The notes: a model not told the origin generated them from the sequence alone. DNA of 64,000 nt from Magicicada septendecula (GCA_034769895.1 CM068369.1:425779479-425843478), one strand, 5' to 3'. Positions 12,335 to 23,303 are shown, counted from the stretch's first letter. A program made the numbers and translations.

Positions 12335-12740
12335 TAGAATGCAAGTTGCAAAATTTATTAGATCATGCCGAAGAGATGAGCAAGAAAATACTAAATCAGT
12401 CCGAAGTCGTCACATTCAGTACGCCTCCTATTCAATTACAACCAATTAAACTACCCTGCTTCGCAGCTAACATAATTGACTGGCAACATTTTTACCATAT
12501 GTTTGTGGAGTTGGTTCATGTCTAAACAGACCTGACCAGCATCCAAAAATTTCACTACTTGCACTCATCACTAAGGGATGAGGCGGCGCTGAATGTTATA
12601 AAATCACTCCCAATCATGCACGAAAACTACACGGTGGCCATTGAGTTGTTGAGAGCCAGGTATGATGGTAGATTGATTGTTAACGGCGTATTATGTGGCC
12701 AATGTCCTGGGCATGAAGCACATGCAGCAGTGTTACCTTG
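12335..12740 (+). pseudogene. BEL/Pao gag, second piece (continuation of 8763-9022)
   Basis: In one frame the region reads LLDHAEEMSKKIL, then PIQLQPIKLPCFAANIIDWQ, then HFYHMFVELVHV, an in-frame TAA, then LTSIQKFHYLHSSLRDEAA, NVIKSLPIMHENYTVAIELL and RARYDGRLIV. This matches the DUF1759-type Gag segment of BEL/Pao elements (LPKLxLPxFxGxxxxWxxF, then QKFxYLxxxLxGEAA, then NYxxAxxLLxxRY). The reading is shifted relative to the piece at 8763-9022, and a TAA interrupts it. It ends shortly before the E1 LTR at 12758, so E1 probably inserted into this element. Confidence 0.75.
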
Positions 12741-12757
12741 ATCTACTTTTATATTTA

Positions 12758-13872
12758 TGTTTACAGTGACTTACCTTTTAAAACTCACACTATTTACATT
12801 GTGTACAGCACATGTTGCCAACATAACTTTTCTTTACCAGGGTCCAGGGTCGTAATAAGCGAACATAGCAAAAACAGTTCGGGCGTTTGAAATAATGAGG
12901 CACACAACATTTGGTTAAACAAACTTGTGGTTTAATATTCTAAATTTCAATTATTAAACTTTACAAACACAAAATGTAGTCGTAATCACCCAAGAACAAA
13001 ATGGCGGCTATATGGTTCCGCCGTTTAACTATACATCAATATCAATTATTAATAACTTTATCTCCAGTATTTCATTTATAAACAAGAGCATTTTACTAAA
13101 CTGCAGTTATCATTGATTTTACGTATTACGTTTCTAATTATATTGAAACACAAACCAATGCCTCATGGCTTTGCTTATAGATGCCGGCACTCATTCGCAC
13201 GCACACATTCTCTCTCTCTCTCTCCCCATACATTAATTTACTGGTACATTTTCAATTTAGAATTTTTTGAGCTCAAATTTAATAAAAAAAAGGTTGATAT
13301 GAATTTCGACTTTCCTGAATTTGAGATGTAGCAGTTTCTCTTCAGACGCTCTCTATTGCCAGCGGGTGTTCGCCGAATTTTCTGTTCTTCTGACTGCACT
13401 GAATTTATGTCACATTTTGTATTCTGCTAGTTCACTGATTTAAATAGTTACATGTTTGATTACATTGTTATATTTTAAAACACCTTTGCTGGCAATAATT
13501 TGCCAGCGAATTTTACAACGTGCTCCTGTACTGAGTGTAGCTTGGCGACTGGGGCAGATATATTTGTGTAAATTCGTCAGGTGGAAGGGATTATTCGTCA
13601 TCAACCTATTGTTCACAGCTGATGACGGCATTGTTTTACATCACAGTTGTTACGTCTGTCGTATCTATTATGACGTTTCAGCATTGTTATTTTGTATGAA
13701 TATCTGCCGTCTGTCACGTACACCAGTGACCTTGAAGTCGAGTCGTTCTGGCAAACTGCGTAGCATGATATATTTGGGAAATTCCAACCTTATGCTGTTT
13801 AATACATTTCATCACAATACAATTATATTTGCATGTACCATTAATTCCTACACGGACTTATGTACCGTTACA
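12758..13872 (-). repeat. E1 3' LTR
   Basis: On the minus strand this LTR begins TGTAACGGTACATAAGTCCG directly after a G-rich tract, very like the first bases of the E0 LTR. The proposed 3' end (GTAAACA, at 12758) follows a TTTAAAAGGTAAGT donor motif (12768-12775) that also occurs near the LTR end of E6. The length of 1115 bp is normal for the group. The internal side (right end) is sure; the outer end is inferred. Confidence 0.65.
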
Positions 13873-13996
13873 AAACCCCCCTCAATGAGAGGTTTTATGT
13901 CGAAACATAAAAACTCTCATTGACTCATTCACACTTTCTAAAGGGATCAGCCTGGATATGTCGCGACAACCCCCTGTACTTTTTATATAAAAAGAA
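13873..13996 (-). mobile_element. E1 internal remnant
   Basis: On the minus strand this short piece holds GGGGGTTGTCGCGACATATCC, a GATCCCTTTAG segment, the family hairpin and the G tract, matching E3 around 23250-23350 in order. It breaks off where the E2 LTR begins, so E2 inserted into or was joined next to E1. Confidence 0.75.
13883..13922 (-). promoter_or_regulatory. Conserved 3' hairpin of E1
   Basis: Read on the minus strand the arms are CAATGAGAGTTTTTATGT and ACATAAAACCTCTCATTG around a TTCG loop. Seventeen of 18 positions pair. The closing pair is T-A where E3 has C-G, a compensated change. Confidence 0.85.
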
Positions 13997-15093
13997 TGTT
14001 ATAATATTTTCTAATGCAAATACATAAATGAAATTATTTATCTTCCACTTACCTTAACACATCTTCTCTTAGCCCAGAGCTACGTCACACGAACGTCTAG
14101 AATGCACGTGTGATTATAAGGTTTCATAACAAACATACGCTACACTCATTTTTTTGATGGAATTCAGATTTTATTTCACTTTATATTAATTCAGATTCTT
14201 TAATTACTCATATTTCCTTTCCAAAATAACATATTACGGTTTATTACCACATGAATAACATGCCAAACATTTACATTACTTTAATTTACTCTACCTCCAC
14301 GTGTACTTATAAGGTTCATTTGCATATAAAATTTTGATTCAAGTGGCTTCTGTTTAATTTTCTTCGGAGTTACAAGACATTCTTTTACTTGTCCAACTGT
14401 GGACTTTAACTTAACAACTAACAGAACTAACTCTTTCACCTACAAGATGACCCAGTAATTGCTCACTCACTCATTCGCACACATACCCCATCTAATTAAG
14501 CGCTTTTTTCTTTCATTTTTATATTTTAGAATTAATGGATTTTTTATACTGTTACGTGGTATCGGCTTCCCTGTCGGTCACTCGTTCATTTCCCAAGAGT
14601 CCTTTGTTCACTTTTGTCCGAGAAGTTTCCTCCGATAATTTCGATATTGACTGCTTAAAATTTTCACTGTTTTATGGTCCTGGGCTCACATTTTTTATAC
14701 TTAAAAGTTTTTCTTTAGCACATGACACTATTATACAGCCGGCCGACTGTAGGTGTGGAAAGCGACAACGCAGTTTCTCTCGGCGTCTATATAAACCACG
14801 CCTTCTTCATCCATGGCAACTTTGTTCGTGATTCGTTGTTCAAAATCACATGACACTATAATGAGTCGTCATGTGATATCACCTGTGGAGCGAGTATATG
14901 TAATTTTGTCCTGTCTTTGGGCTCGCTACAAAGTTTTATTTATCCCCCAACGGAAAATACACACATGTGCGCATAGGCTTACACTCCAACACTGTTATCG
15001 TTGTGCCAAGCACGGACTGATACGGAATTGCATACAGGGTGTCCAATCAACCATGTCAGAGTGACCGTAGGGTGTCCAAACAAATCAGTTACA
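13997..15093 (-). repeat. E2 3' LTR
   Basis: On the minus strand this begins TGTAACTGATTTGTTTGG after the G tract and is proposed to end TTATAACA at 13997, about 55 bp beyond a GGTAAGT donor motif (14047-14053). The sequence just past 13997 looks like E1 interior. The outer boundary is inferred from family pattern, with no partner LTR to compare. Confidence 0.6.
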
Positions 15094-15530
15094 ATACCCC
15101 CCCAATGAGAGATCTTCTGTCGAAACAGAAGAAATCTCATTGTTAAACTCCTAAGAGGATCGGTGAGGATATGGTGCCAACAAACCCCCATTAGTTCTTA
15201 TACCTCATGGGTAAGCTACCCCCCTGGCTCGGCGACTATGGCCACATCTGAACGAGATCACTGGACTTCTCTATACGAGATCCCAACACCATAAAATCGA
15301 ACAGACACGCACCACAGTGCACCTAACCTTCTAACATGCTACCCCTAACTCCAAACCCCTGGTCTTATACCATGCCAGATCCTCAACCGATATGTTCCCC
15401 CTTTTCATGCACACTGGGTCGCCTTCAGCAATACTCGGCGCGTACATATACTTATTTATACATACTATCAAAAAATTTATTCTTACATTCAACAAATTTA
15501 TTTAAGTTGAAATCAAACTAATTCAGTTCA
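15094..15530 (-). mobile_element. E2 internal 3' module, truncated
   Basis: On the minus strand the order of blocks matches E4 at 38520-38880: CCCAGTATT-like start, CATATCGGTTGAGGATCTGG, GGTGTTGGGATCTC, AGAAGTCCAGT, GGGTAGCTTACCC, GGTGCCATATCCTCACCG, hairpin, G tract. E2 is therefore closest to E4 in this module. Upstream sequence of the element is missing; the match fades near 15530. Confidence 0.75.
15103..15142 (-). promoter_or_regulatory. Conserved 3' hairpin of E2
   Basis: Read on the minus strand the arms are CAATGAGATTTCTTCTGT and ACAGAAGATCTCTCATTG with a TTCG loop. Sixteen of 18 positions pair. Position 12 is C-G here and T-A elsewhere, and position 15 is C-G here and A-T in E3, both compensated. 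Confidence 0.85.
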
Positions 15531-16517
15531 TAATGAGAGCTCAGATTTAAGGGGGGGTTTTTAATCGAATGAATGGGAGCGTGAAAATGAAGTATTGGCT
15601 AGCCTTCAATTAGTTAAGTAGTTTTAGGATGATATAATAATAATTATATGTATTCAGAGGTGTGATGTGTCAATCACCGAATAAATAGGGAACACCCTTT
15701 CCATTTCAAAATGAAAATAAAAAAGTAATTTATATTGCACAATGACCACGTGTTGACTGAAATTATTGCGCTGCAACCCTAGTCTGCTTCCAATGTTAAA
15801 TTCTCGCCTGACGAGGTTAGAATATTCTGAGACCAGGGACACAAAGTGTTTAATTAGTCAAGCGTTATTTCAGGGGGAAAAGTGGAATAGTTGCATACTA
15901 GCTACAAATATGCTGGCGGCCCTACGAAGTACTGTTGAATTATACGGTAGGTGAGATGAGATCGCCAAGGTAGGTGATATTTTGGGCGGGTAAATTTAAA
16001 ATTGTTAAGTTCCTTTACAATTAGTGACGACTGCCAGGATGTTTTTAAATAAATGTTAAATTCCTTTAGTTTCTCATAATTTCCTGAATCTACCATGTTT
16101 CATTTTTCTATTTGGAATTCAGTTTATCATTTTTTTCACCAACAATAGTCAGGCATTCATTCCACATGGCCATACATACAAGGTGCTTCACAAGTATGGT
16201 GTCTAATACTGTACTGTTTTGGTTACACAAATCTGCCTCCTGAAGTCTTTTAACGCATTAGAATATTGTGCCAGAAGACACAACATCTTGTGTGCTTCGC
16301 TACACATCTTTATCTCCACTGCCTGGAAGCTTTGGGAGTTTCTTAGACTTATCTCTCAAGATTCGGAGCCACAGAAGACTATACTTTCCAAGATTACAAA
16401 GTAAAAAATAATCTTTGGTTTTGTGGGTTACTTTCTCACTCGAAACCACATAATTCAGCTGCCTTATCACCCTTTCCCATATTTTAATTTGTTCCTGGTT
16501 ATCTTCATCATTTCTAC
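15531..16517. other. No gene recognised
   Basis: Low-complexity AT-rich sequence between E2 and the hAT element at 16518. No domain, terminal repeat or long ORF could be supported. The last 8 bases (16510-16517, ATTTCTAC) are the target duplication of the next element. Confidence 0.5.
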
Positions 16518-18012
16518 TAGAGGTGGGCCGATATACCTATAACAGGTATTTTGGAACGATATTTTTGTGGAACGGATGTAATAGTGACTGAAAAGTTGAA
16601 ATACCTGTTATTCACGGCTACGCTGTTCCGAGTCGAGACACACCCCCTATGCACCTACACACACACACACAAAGTACGCAAGTATCACGTAAACGAATAC
16701 GCCAAGGCCAAATACTAGGCGTACAAAAATATCGCTGGAACGCAAGGAACAGCCAGTAACGCGCATTTAAAATACTAGGTATTTCAAATACTAGTGGTAT
16801 CACCGTTACACAAGGAACAACGCGTATTACAAATACTAAGCGTATCAGAGGAACAGTAGTATTTTAGGAACAGGTAGTATCAAGCATATTTCGAGTAGGA
16901 ACTATAATAGTACGAGCCACTTTTTCGTCCTGTATACTTCATTCTGCGCAAAGAGACGAAGCTGTTTTTAATAAAGGAAATAATTCATGCTGCTGTTACA
17001 TTTATTCTTGTGTGATATGCAGATATATAATACAGATTATATGCTAATAAATTATATATTATACTAGTCACCGACTTGTAACTAAAATCGATTGGTAAAA
17101 CTTTGTTTTTACTCAAAAAAACTTTGTGTTCCAAGTCGTTAGTGAAATAGTTGTATTTAATTATATTGAGTTATAACCTATAGAGTGGCTGATGTTGATA
17201 AGCTATATTATACTTTTTATTAATGTGATTTTAACTTCACTACACATCTCACGTAAATGATGAGATTGTTGCAATGGACATTTATGCACTTTATCTAGGC
17301 CTGTTCCTTAAATATCTGTAATGCATTTAATTTACTTTTGTTGTTGCTTATTATTTATAAGTTTTTATTTATCTATTTATATTTATTTTATTACAATTTT
17401 TTTATTTTTATTTGTAAAATTTTGTTTATTCTCATTCACTCGTGTGGCTTACTGTTATGTTTTTATTATACGTTTCTGATGTTTTTCACATTATTTTTTG
17501 TGGTATTACGTGTAGGCCTACTCTAAATTATTTAATTGCCCCGAGTTTCGCAACTGATTTGTCTAACCAATGTTAGTTTGTTTACTACTAGTGAAAACTT
17601 AAATTGGTATTCCCTAAGATAGGCCTATAAATTCTCTTGTTTCTTATTTTCATTTAAACAGTAATAGTTTAATAAAGTCACAGTGTAAAGTAACACTGTT
17701 AATACTTTTAGTTTCAATTTATTTTTTATAACAAATTATATAGTATAGGTTATATAATATCTTCAAATAAATACACAGCAAGTAGGTTTATTAATATATT
17801 AATAGGTTTATCTAGGTGAAAATAAACCTACTTGCAGTGTATTTATTTGAAGATATTACATAGGAGACCTGCAGGAAACTCAAAACGAGTTACTTACAAA
17901 GGATAATATAGGTTATGTATATATAGTATATAACAGGTATTTGTACCTGTTATTTTTTTGGAACAGTATTTTCATACCTAGTATTTTAAAATAACAGTTT
18001 AGCCCACCTCTA
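16518..18012. mobile_element. Non-autonomous hAT element with perfect 8-bp duplication
   Basis: The left end starts TAGAGGTGGGCC and the right end closes GGGCTAAACTG-type sequence as CCCACCTCTA, giving inverted ends of the hAT type (AGAGGTGGGC). Both sides are flanked by exactly ATTTCTAC (16510-16517 and 18013-18020), an 8-bp duplication as expected for hAT. Near both ends the motif AACAGGTATTT or its complement occurs with GGAACAG/GGAACGA. The 1.5-kb interior has no transposase, so it must have been moved by a relative. Confidence 0.85.
17756..17857. repeat. Long inverted repeat inside the hAT element
   Basis: Two 37-nt arms (17756-17792 and 17821-17857) are complementary at 36 of 37 positions around a 28-nt spacer. 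The arms begin AATATCTTCAAATAAATACA and contain GCAAGTAGGTTTATT. It could be a small MITE or a replication-derived palindrome; no clear target duplication was seen. Confidence 0.8.
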
Positions 18013-18253
18013 ATTTCTACCATGACTAAAAAATTCTTTATAATTGGTTAAATGTTCAGCAAATGGATCTCAGGATGGAAAGTAACACTGATCCTGATAT
18101 GAAGTGTGCATCTAATAATGGCTTTATTTTTCAAATCACAATTGCCACTTAATGTTACCACTGAATGGTAACATGAATTTAAATAAATTAATTTGTATTA
18201 AAACAGAAATGGTAGAATTATGCACAAATAAAACTATAAAGCACCTGACAAAA

Positions 18254-19387
18254 TGTAACGGGACATTTAGGCCTACCTGGGATAATATAAAAAATATTAT
18301 GTTTTGATAAAAAATAATACTTAATTATGTAATATTAATTTTGGAGAAACATGAAAAATAAATTATAAATAATAATTATGGGGAAAATAAACATAAATTT
18401 GATTTATAATTACGAAGTACAAATCATGATTGTAAAGTTTTGAAACGACGCAACAAGTATTGAGTGGATTTGTGTCAAGGTCAGCTCCAGACGCATGTAG
18501 AACAGTTATTTTTGATACGTGACAAGAAAATTATGTAATTCAGCAGTTATACGATGTTACATCAGTCCAATACGTCACGCTGGAATGTAGGTGTGTCAAA
18601 GCCAGCAATTCGTTAACGTTTGGAGAACAAAGCAGTCATCATACAACATCTCACAGCGATGGATGTGGGCAGCTTTCGCCCCAGTTAAAATGTAACATTT
18701 TAAAGAAATAAGCAGTTTCATTTTATTAATATAAAACGAAGTGACAGTGAAAATGGTAAAAAAGGAAATGTGCGTAGTGTACGAGAATACGGGCGGAGCC
18801 TGGGCTGTTTCGGACTAAAATGACAAGATAAATAACACAGGAGGGGTAAACCAGAAAATTTCCGAAAAGGATTAAACAAAATAAAGAAAATCATGTATTC
18901 CAATTAAATTTTGAGATCTCAAAAGGGTATGGGGAGGTATAAATGTGTGTGTGATTGAAGCGCTGGTTTATTGTAAGTATAAAGTTAATTTGTATAATGA
19001 ATATCTTGTTCTGTTTTGTTGGAAGGAAGTAAACTTATAAATAGGTATATATAAGAAAATAAGTATTGAGTTGGTTACAGTTAAATACTAATATGTAAAA
19101 GGGGAAGAAAAATCTTTTGTGATGGAAGATAAATGATTTTAAAAAATTTACATTTGAAGAAAGTAGTTAATAAAACATAATTTAGTGGAAACAAATAAAC
19201 GAATTATTTATTTCAAGCAACCATTACTTGTTCTCTGAATACGTCCAAAATGAACTCTGGGATTGGGTAAGTATTTCGTCAAAGTTGGCAACGATAAAAA
19301 ATGGCGTTGTAAATGGACGAAGTTGAAATTCTCAAGGTAAATAATAAAGTATAAATAAATAAATTGTGAGTAAATTAAAACATAACA
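18254..19387 (+). repeat. E3 5' LTR
   Basis: It begins TGTAACGGGACATTTAGGCC and ends AAAACATAACA, and is repeated at 23353-24489 with scattered differences, more in the first 150 bp. A TATA-like GGTATAAATG near 18935 is a candidate promoter and is identical in the other LTR. GGTAAGTA at 19266 lies 121 bp before the LTR end and fits a splice donor. AATAAA motifs occur near the end. Confidence 0.92.
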
Positions 19388-19388
19388 A

Positions 19389-19400
19389 TGGCGCCCGAAG
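19389..19400 (+). promoter_or_regulatory. E3 primer-binding site, tRNA-Lys-like
   Basis: One base after the LTR, TGGCGCCCGAA matches the first 11 bases of the known tRNA-Lys primer site (TGGCGCCCGAACAGGGAC) and then diverges. Confidence 0.75.
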
Positions 19401-19410
19401 CAGCTGGACC

Positions 19411-19436
19411 ATTTGCATAAATAAAATTATGCAAAT
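19411..19436 (+). promoter_or_regulatory. E3 leader hairpin
   Basis: ATTTGCATAA and TTATGCAAAT are perfect 10-nt complementary arms around ATAAAA, 10 bases past the primer site. Placement suits a packaging or dimerisation signal; as DNA it is also an octamer (ATTTGCAT) sequence. Function is inference. Confidence 0.6.
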
Positions 19437-19633
19437 GTGGACCTGTTGGAAGAACAATGTGGTTGGTTGAAATGAATAAATTGGTATGTACATAAAATAG
19501 ACGTAGAAATAGGGTTATGTTTTGATAACTGTCGAATATTGGTGTTGATGTTTTGTAGCGAGTATTGTGAATTAATATGTGTAATTATTAAGTAAAATAA
19601 AGGGGTATTATATAAATAATTTTTTTTTTGAAC

Positions 19634-20212
19634 ATGGCCGAGGCACGTGAAAATAAAGTAAGTGGATCAGGGGAGGCATGGAATAGTACGGAATTCATGC
19701 ACGAGTTTGAAAGGGTTTTGAAAAGAATGACTGAGGATGATTGGTGTAAATTCAATAATGAGCTCAGACAAATGAAAGAACAAAAAACGGGATTATACGC
19801 TTACACTATCTTGAACGAGAATAGTGATGACACTAGTAAACGAAGTGACGAGGTAAGTGAAAGTAAAATAGTGGAAGTGGTAGCATTAGAGAATAAAATG
19901 TTGAATAGTGATGATAATTCTGAGAGTATAGGGGGGGTAGAGAATAGTGGAGAAACAGATGAATTAAACGAAAATAAAGACTATCAGGTAACGTATAATG
20001 AAGTAAGTAGGGGTGAGAATTACGATGATATAATTAAAAATAGTGGTGACAAAATTTTAGAGGAGGTAGAATGTAAAAATGGATTGTTAGTGTGTGTTGA
20101 TGAGTCAGAGAGAAAATGGAGAGAGAGTATAGAGGTTGAGGGGATGCGGGGGGTAAATTTTTCCCGTGGTGTTGTTGGAGGTGAAGAAGGTCTTCATGAG
20201 TATATTTGGTAG
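19634..20212 (+). CDS. E3 Gag-like acidic protein, truncated
   Basis: The frame opens at the ATG at 19634 (192 codons). It is rich in Glu, Asn, Ser and Asp, with an early SGEAWNSTEFMHEFERVLKR segment that looks helical and repeated SDD/NSDD/NSGD blocks. It sits where Gag should be, just after the leader, and its second half matches E4 in context (SENNNDIIKN-type sequence followed by a V/E-rich segment). No CCHC zinc knuckle or capsid major homology region is visible, so Gag is assigned from position and from the longer homologue in E4. It stops at 20210-20212, before the GA tract, where E4 reads on in another frame. Confidence 0.5.
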   Translation: MAEARENKVSGSGEAWNSTEFMHEFERVLKRMTEDDWCKFNNELRQMKEQKTGLYAYTILNENSDDTSKRSDEVSESKIVEVVALENKMLNSDDNSESIGGVENSGETDELNENKDYQVTYNEVSRGENYDDIIKNSGDKILEEVECKNGLLVCVDESERKWRESIEVEGMRGVNFSRGVVGGEEGLHEYIW

Positions 20213-20300
20213 ATGAAAGATCTACAAATAATTGTCCTTTGAATTTTGGTGGTGTTCCTGGTAAGACCAGGTGGTGTTTTTATGATTTAGTGCCCCCTGC

Positions 20301-20487
<187 letters not shown>

Positions 20488-20511
20488 GGTGATAGGAAGA
20501 TAGAGTTGAGG

Positions 20512-20930
20512 TTGGGAGGAGTTATACAGAATTAAGAGAGAGAGAGTTGATAATTATAGTGAGTACTTACCTTGTATTGAAACTGATGTAGCAGTAGTAG
20601 TTGATGATAAGATAACTTATCTTACTGTAACAGAAAATACTGAAGGAGAAATTCCCATACACGATGTCGACAGGAATTTTTTATTGATAGTATGCAATAA
20701 TATTTGTATTATCAACAGTATTGATACAATGGAACAAAGTAATAATGATGACTATTATAATTATAATAGCAATATGTATTTGATTGTAAATGAATGGTGT
20801 AGTCATAAAATCAGACTATTATATGATGATGGGGGTAAAATAAAAAAATCAGTGAATGGACATTATAATATTTTAGTTTATGGTGATGACCTTGCTAACT
20901 TATGAAATGAGGTGTGGTAAACAGAAAATA
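20512..20930 (+). pseudogene. E3 second coding block, decayed
   Basis: Past the GA tract, one frame reads YLPCIETDVAVVVDDKITYL, then TENTEGEIPIHDVDRNFLLI and, near the end, VNEWCSHKIRLLYDDGGKIK, ILVYGDDLANL, a stop, then NEVW and a stop. E4 has the same layout (ITYLMLTKNTDG, then VRLIYDDGG, then LVHGNESAKLGNEVW). The family of this protein is not recognised. The phrase VYGDD is not a reverse transcriptase active site, because E4 has VHGNE there. Confidence 0.45.
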
Positions 20931-21479
20931 ATGACAAAAAATTGTAAATAAATTTATAGTGAAATTAATTGTGTGTGTTGTAAAAGGTATTTTATGTAAA
21001 CAATGTGTATGGACTAGAAATTGATTTTAATAATAATAAACAATATAATATAGCAGATTAGATAAATAATGAGAGTTAGTAATAATGAATTGTAATTGTT
21101 TTGGAAGAAGGTAATTAAAGTAATGTTGTGTTTAAATAATTGATTGAATTAAGAAATTCCAGATAAATTAATTGATTTAAATGTGGTAAGAGAATTTGTT
21201 TGGGGGTGATGATTATTTAATAAGGCATTTGAGTTAATCAAAGCTAATTTTAATGGGAGTTAGAGAAAATAAGAATTTTGAAATGTAAGTAATACAGAAA
21301 CAGGGTAATAGTAGGGAAACAGTAGTGGGAGTGCATATTTGTAGAAAGAGAGGGTAATGTAATTAGAGAGTAAATAGTTGATGGTGATATTTTGTAGTGA
21401 GGGTGAGGTGGTAAGGAGTGATCAACGTGTGTCGTTGGGCAGGTAATTGTGAAGGGTCGAAGAGTGTTTGCCGATATTT

Positions 21480-21784
21480 GGTGGAGGGCAAAAGGGTATG
21501 AATGGAATTGAGTTAGGGAACACACATCCTAGTTACAAAGAGGGTATTAGGTATTTTATTATAAGAGGGGAAGGATTTAAGCGGAATTAGTGTCGAAGGG
21601 GGTTATTATTGAGAGATTGGTGTCACCCTATGTAAATCTGTTAGTGGTTGTTAGAAGGAAGAAGGTGAGTAAGGTTAGATATATAAATGCCAATTCAATA
21701 AATCGAATCATTGTGAATGACGGAAAATCACCCAAACTAATTGATGATAAAAATGTTAAACAGAAAATCATAGTTAAAATGTAA
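21480..21784 (+). pseudogene. E3 reverse transcriptase remnant, N-terminal fingers only
   Basis: The open part begins at 21590 and includes VIIERLVSPYVNLLVVVRRK and INANSINRIIVND, ending KSPKLIDD. This matches the start of Ty3/Gypsy reverse transcriptases (GIIxxSxSPYxNPxVVVxKKDG, xRxCxDARxLNxxTxxDxxPxPxID). Just upstream, RGY-type sequence before a YYKRG segment corresponds to the usual QRPYxxPYxxR. The KDG and R-hydrophobic-C-D-A-R residues are eroded, and the palm domain with YxDD is absent, since AT-rich DNA follows. The same remnant is in E4 and E5. Confidence 0.7.
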
Positions 21785-22049
21785 TAATAAATGAAATGTT
21801 ATATAAAATGAAGGTTGATAACAAAGTAAAAAATTTTTGGAAAAGTTAATGGTATAGTAAATGATAAATAATTGATAATTAATTAATAAAAGTTCAATTG
21901 AAATTAAAATGTAATGTTTATAATTTTATATGCAAATTTAAATGTGAATTGTTTATTTTAATGTAATAATCGCAATGTTAATTATGAGTGTATTGTATGT
22001 ATTATGTTAGTGTAGGAATCTTAAACATGAATTGTATGTTTCAAAATAA

Positions 22050-23303
22050 TTCCCCACTTTCGGGCGGTCCTGGCCTTGCCAGCCCAGACCGTGGTTTTGG
22101 ATGACAATCAGCTGTGGGCAGAATTATTGTAAAACTGACCATAGCTGGTTGCCTGTGAAATTGGTATAACTTAGAAATTAACAGGGGGTTTTTATATCTG
22201 GGGAACCGATACAACTATGGAACAGCGGCTATCATCGGAGGTGGTGATAGTGCCGTGTTAAGGGCGTATGAATCATTATAGTAGGATTACTGGTGTCCTC
22301 GGACATCAGTAATGCCGAATTTTTATATAACGCTGAAGCAAGAACGGGGTAGGCAACGTCTACACCCTCATTACATTACAGTTCTTGTGGATGCAAATGG
22401 GCGCTACAGGCCACCATCAGTAAACAATAGAGTGTTTATGCAACCAGGTAAATGCCTTGCACGGTTTACCCGTGAGCTTATTTACCCAATTGTAACTGGG
22501 ATATAGGGGGGATATTATATATTGATGGAGAAGGAGGTTACTAAACTGTTAGTAATGAGTTATTGAATATTAGATTGAATTATGTCAATGAGGTAGAGTG
22601 TGTAGTTGATTTTATGATGTACCTAAATGATTTTATGTTGATCTGAGATGTTTTGATTGAGATGGTTAGTAAAGTTTGAGAAAGATATAAGTAAATAATT
22701 TGTTATTAGGTAGTTGATTTAAATGTGTTTAAGAGAATTTTAATAATGAATTTAAAAATTTTAGATGTAATTTGGGTGGTGAGAGATATTTGTAATGATG
22801 TAATGGGAAATGTTTATTTAAATTCTGATGGGAATCAGGGCAATAATTTTGAATTTTGGGATAAGAGTAAACAAGAGAGAGGCATACAGAATGTTGATAG
22901 TAAAATTTGAACGTTTTATATGTGTTAACTAGATATATACATGTGTGTTAAGCTTGAAGAGAAAACCAGTGCTTCTTAACGCAAACCAGCACAGCTAAGG
23001 GGAGACAGATCCGTTAGGGATATGGTATTATACTAGGCCACCATTTGATATTTTTGATTTGATGATCCAGAGTTTGGTGATGCTGTGGCGGCGGTCCTGA
23101 GCTGGCCAGCGCGTCAGAGCAGGAGCGTCAAGTGCCTGACTGGCCTTGCGGTGTTGGGATCTCGAGAGAGAAGTCCAGTAAGGTCATTCTGGTGCTGTCA
23201 CGATCACTGGACCAAGGGGTAAGTTAACTATTTTTTTTAATAAACCGTAAAGGGGGTTGTGGCGACATATCCTGGCTGATCCCTTTAGTAAGTATGAGTG
23301 TGT
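22050..23303 (+). other. E3 conserved 3' non-coding module
   Basis: Blocks shared in the same order with E0, E2, E4 and E5 include GGGCGGTCCTGGCCTTGCC (also 58189 in E5), GGAACAGCGGCT (E0), AAGGGCGTATGAATCA, GGGCGCTACAG, AACCAGC/AACCAGT before AAGGGGA, GGATATGGTAT, GGCGGTCCTGAGCTGGCC (E0), GGTGTTGGGATCTC (E4), AGAAGTCCAGTAAGGTCA (E0) and TGGCGACATATCC. Between blocks the sequence is poorly conserved. Small ORFs such as 22312-22506 are not shared between copies. Likely cis-acting, or the worn 3' end of pol; I cannot decide. Confidence 0.65.

Noticed and set aside
13456..13923. 155-codon ORF on the plus strand
   Set aside because: It runs antisense through the E1 LTR and its hairpin, has no recognisable domain, and is not shared with other LTRs.
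20860..20905. VYGDD in E3 as a reverse transcriptase active site
   Set aside because: The homologous place in E4 reads VHGNE, and the sequence around it has no RT palm motifs; the true RT remnant lies further downstream.
21250..21525. Minus-strand ORFs seen at the same place in E3, E4 and E5
   Set aside because: The sense strand here is the region just before the RT remnant, and the minus frame shifts between copies. The similarity is a by-product of conserved DNA.
22312..22506. 64-codon ORF in the E3 3' module
   Set aside because: Not open in E0 or E5 at the same place; probably chance.
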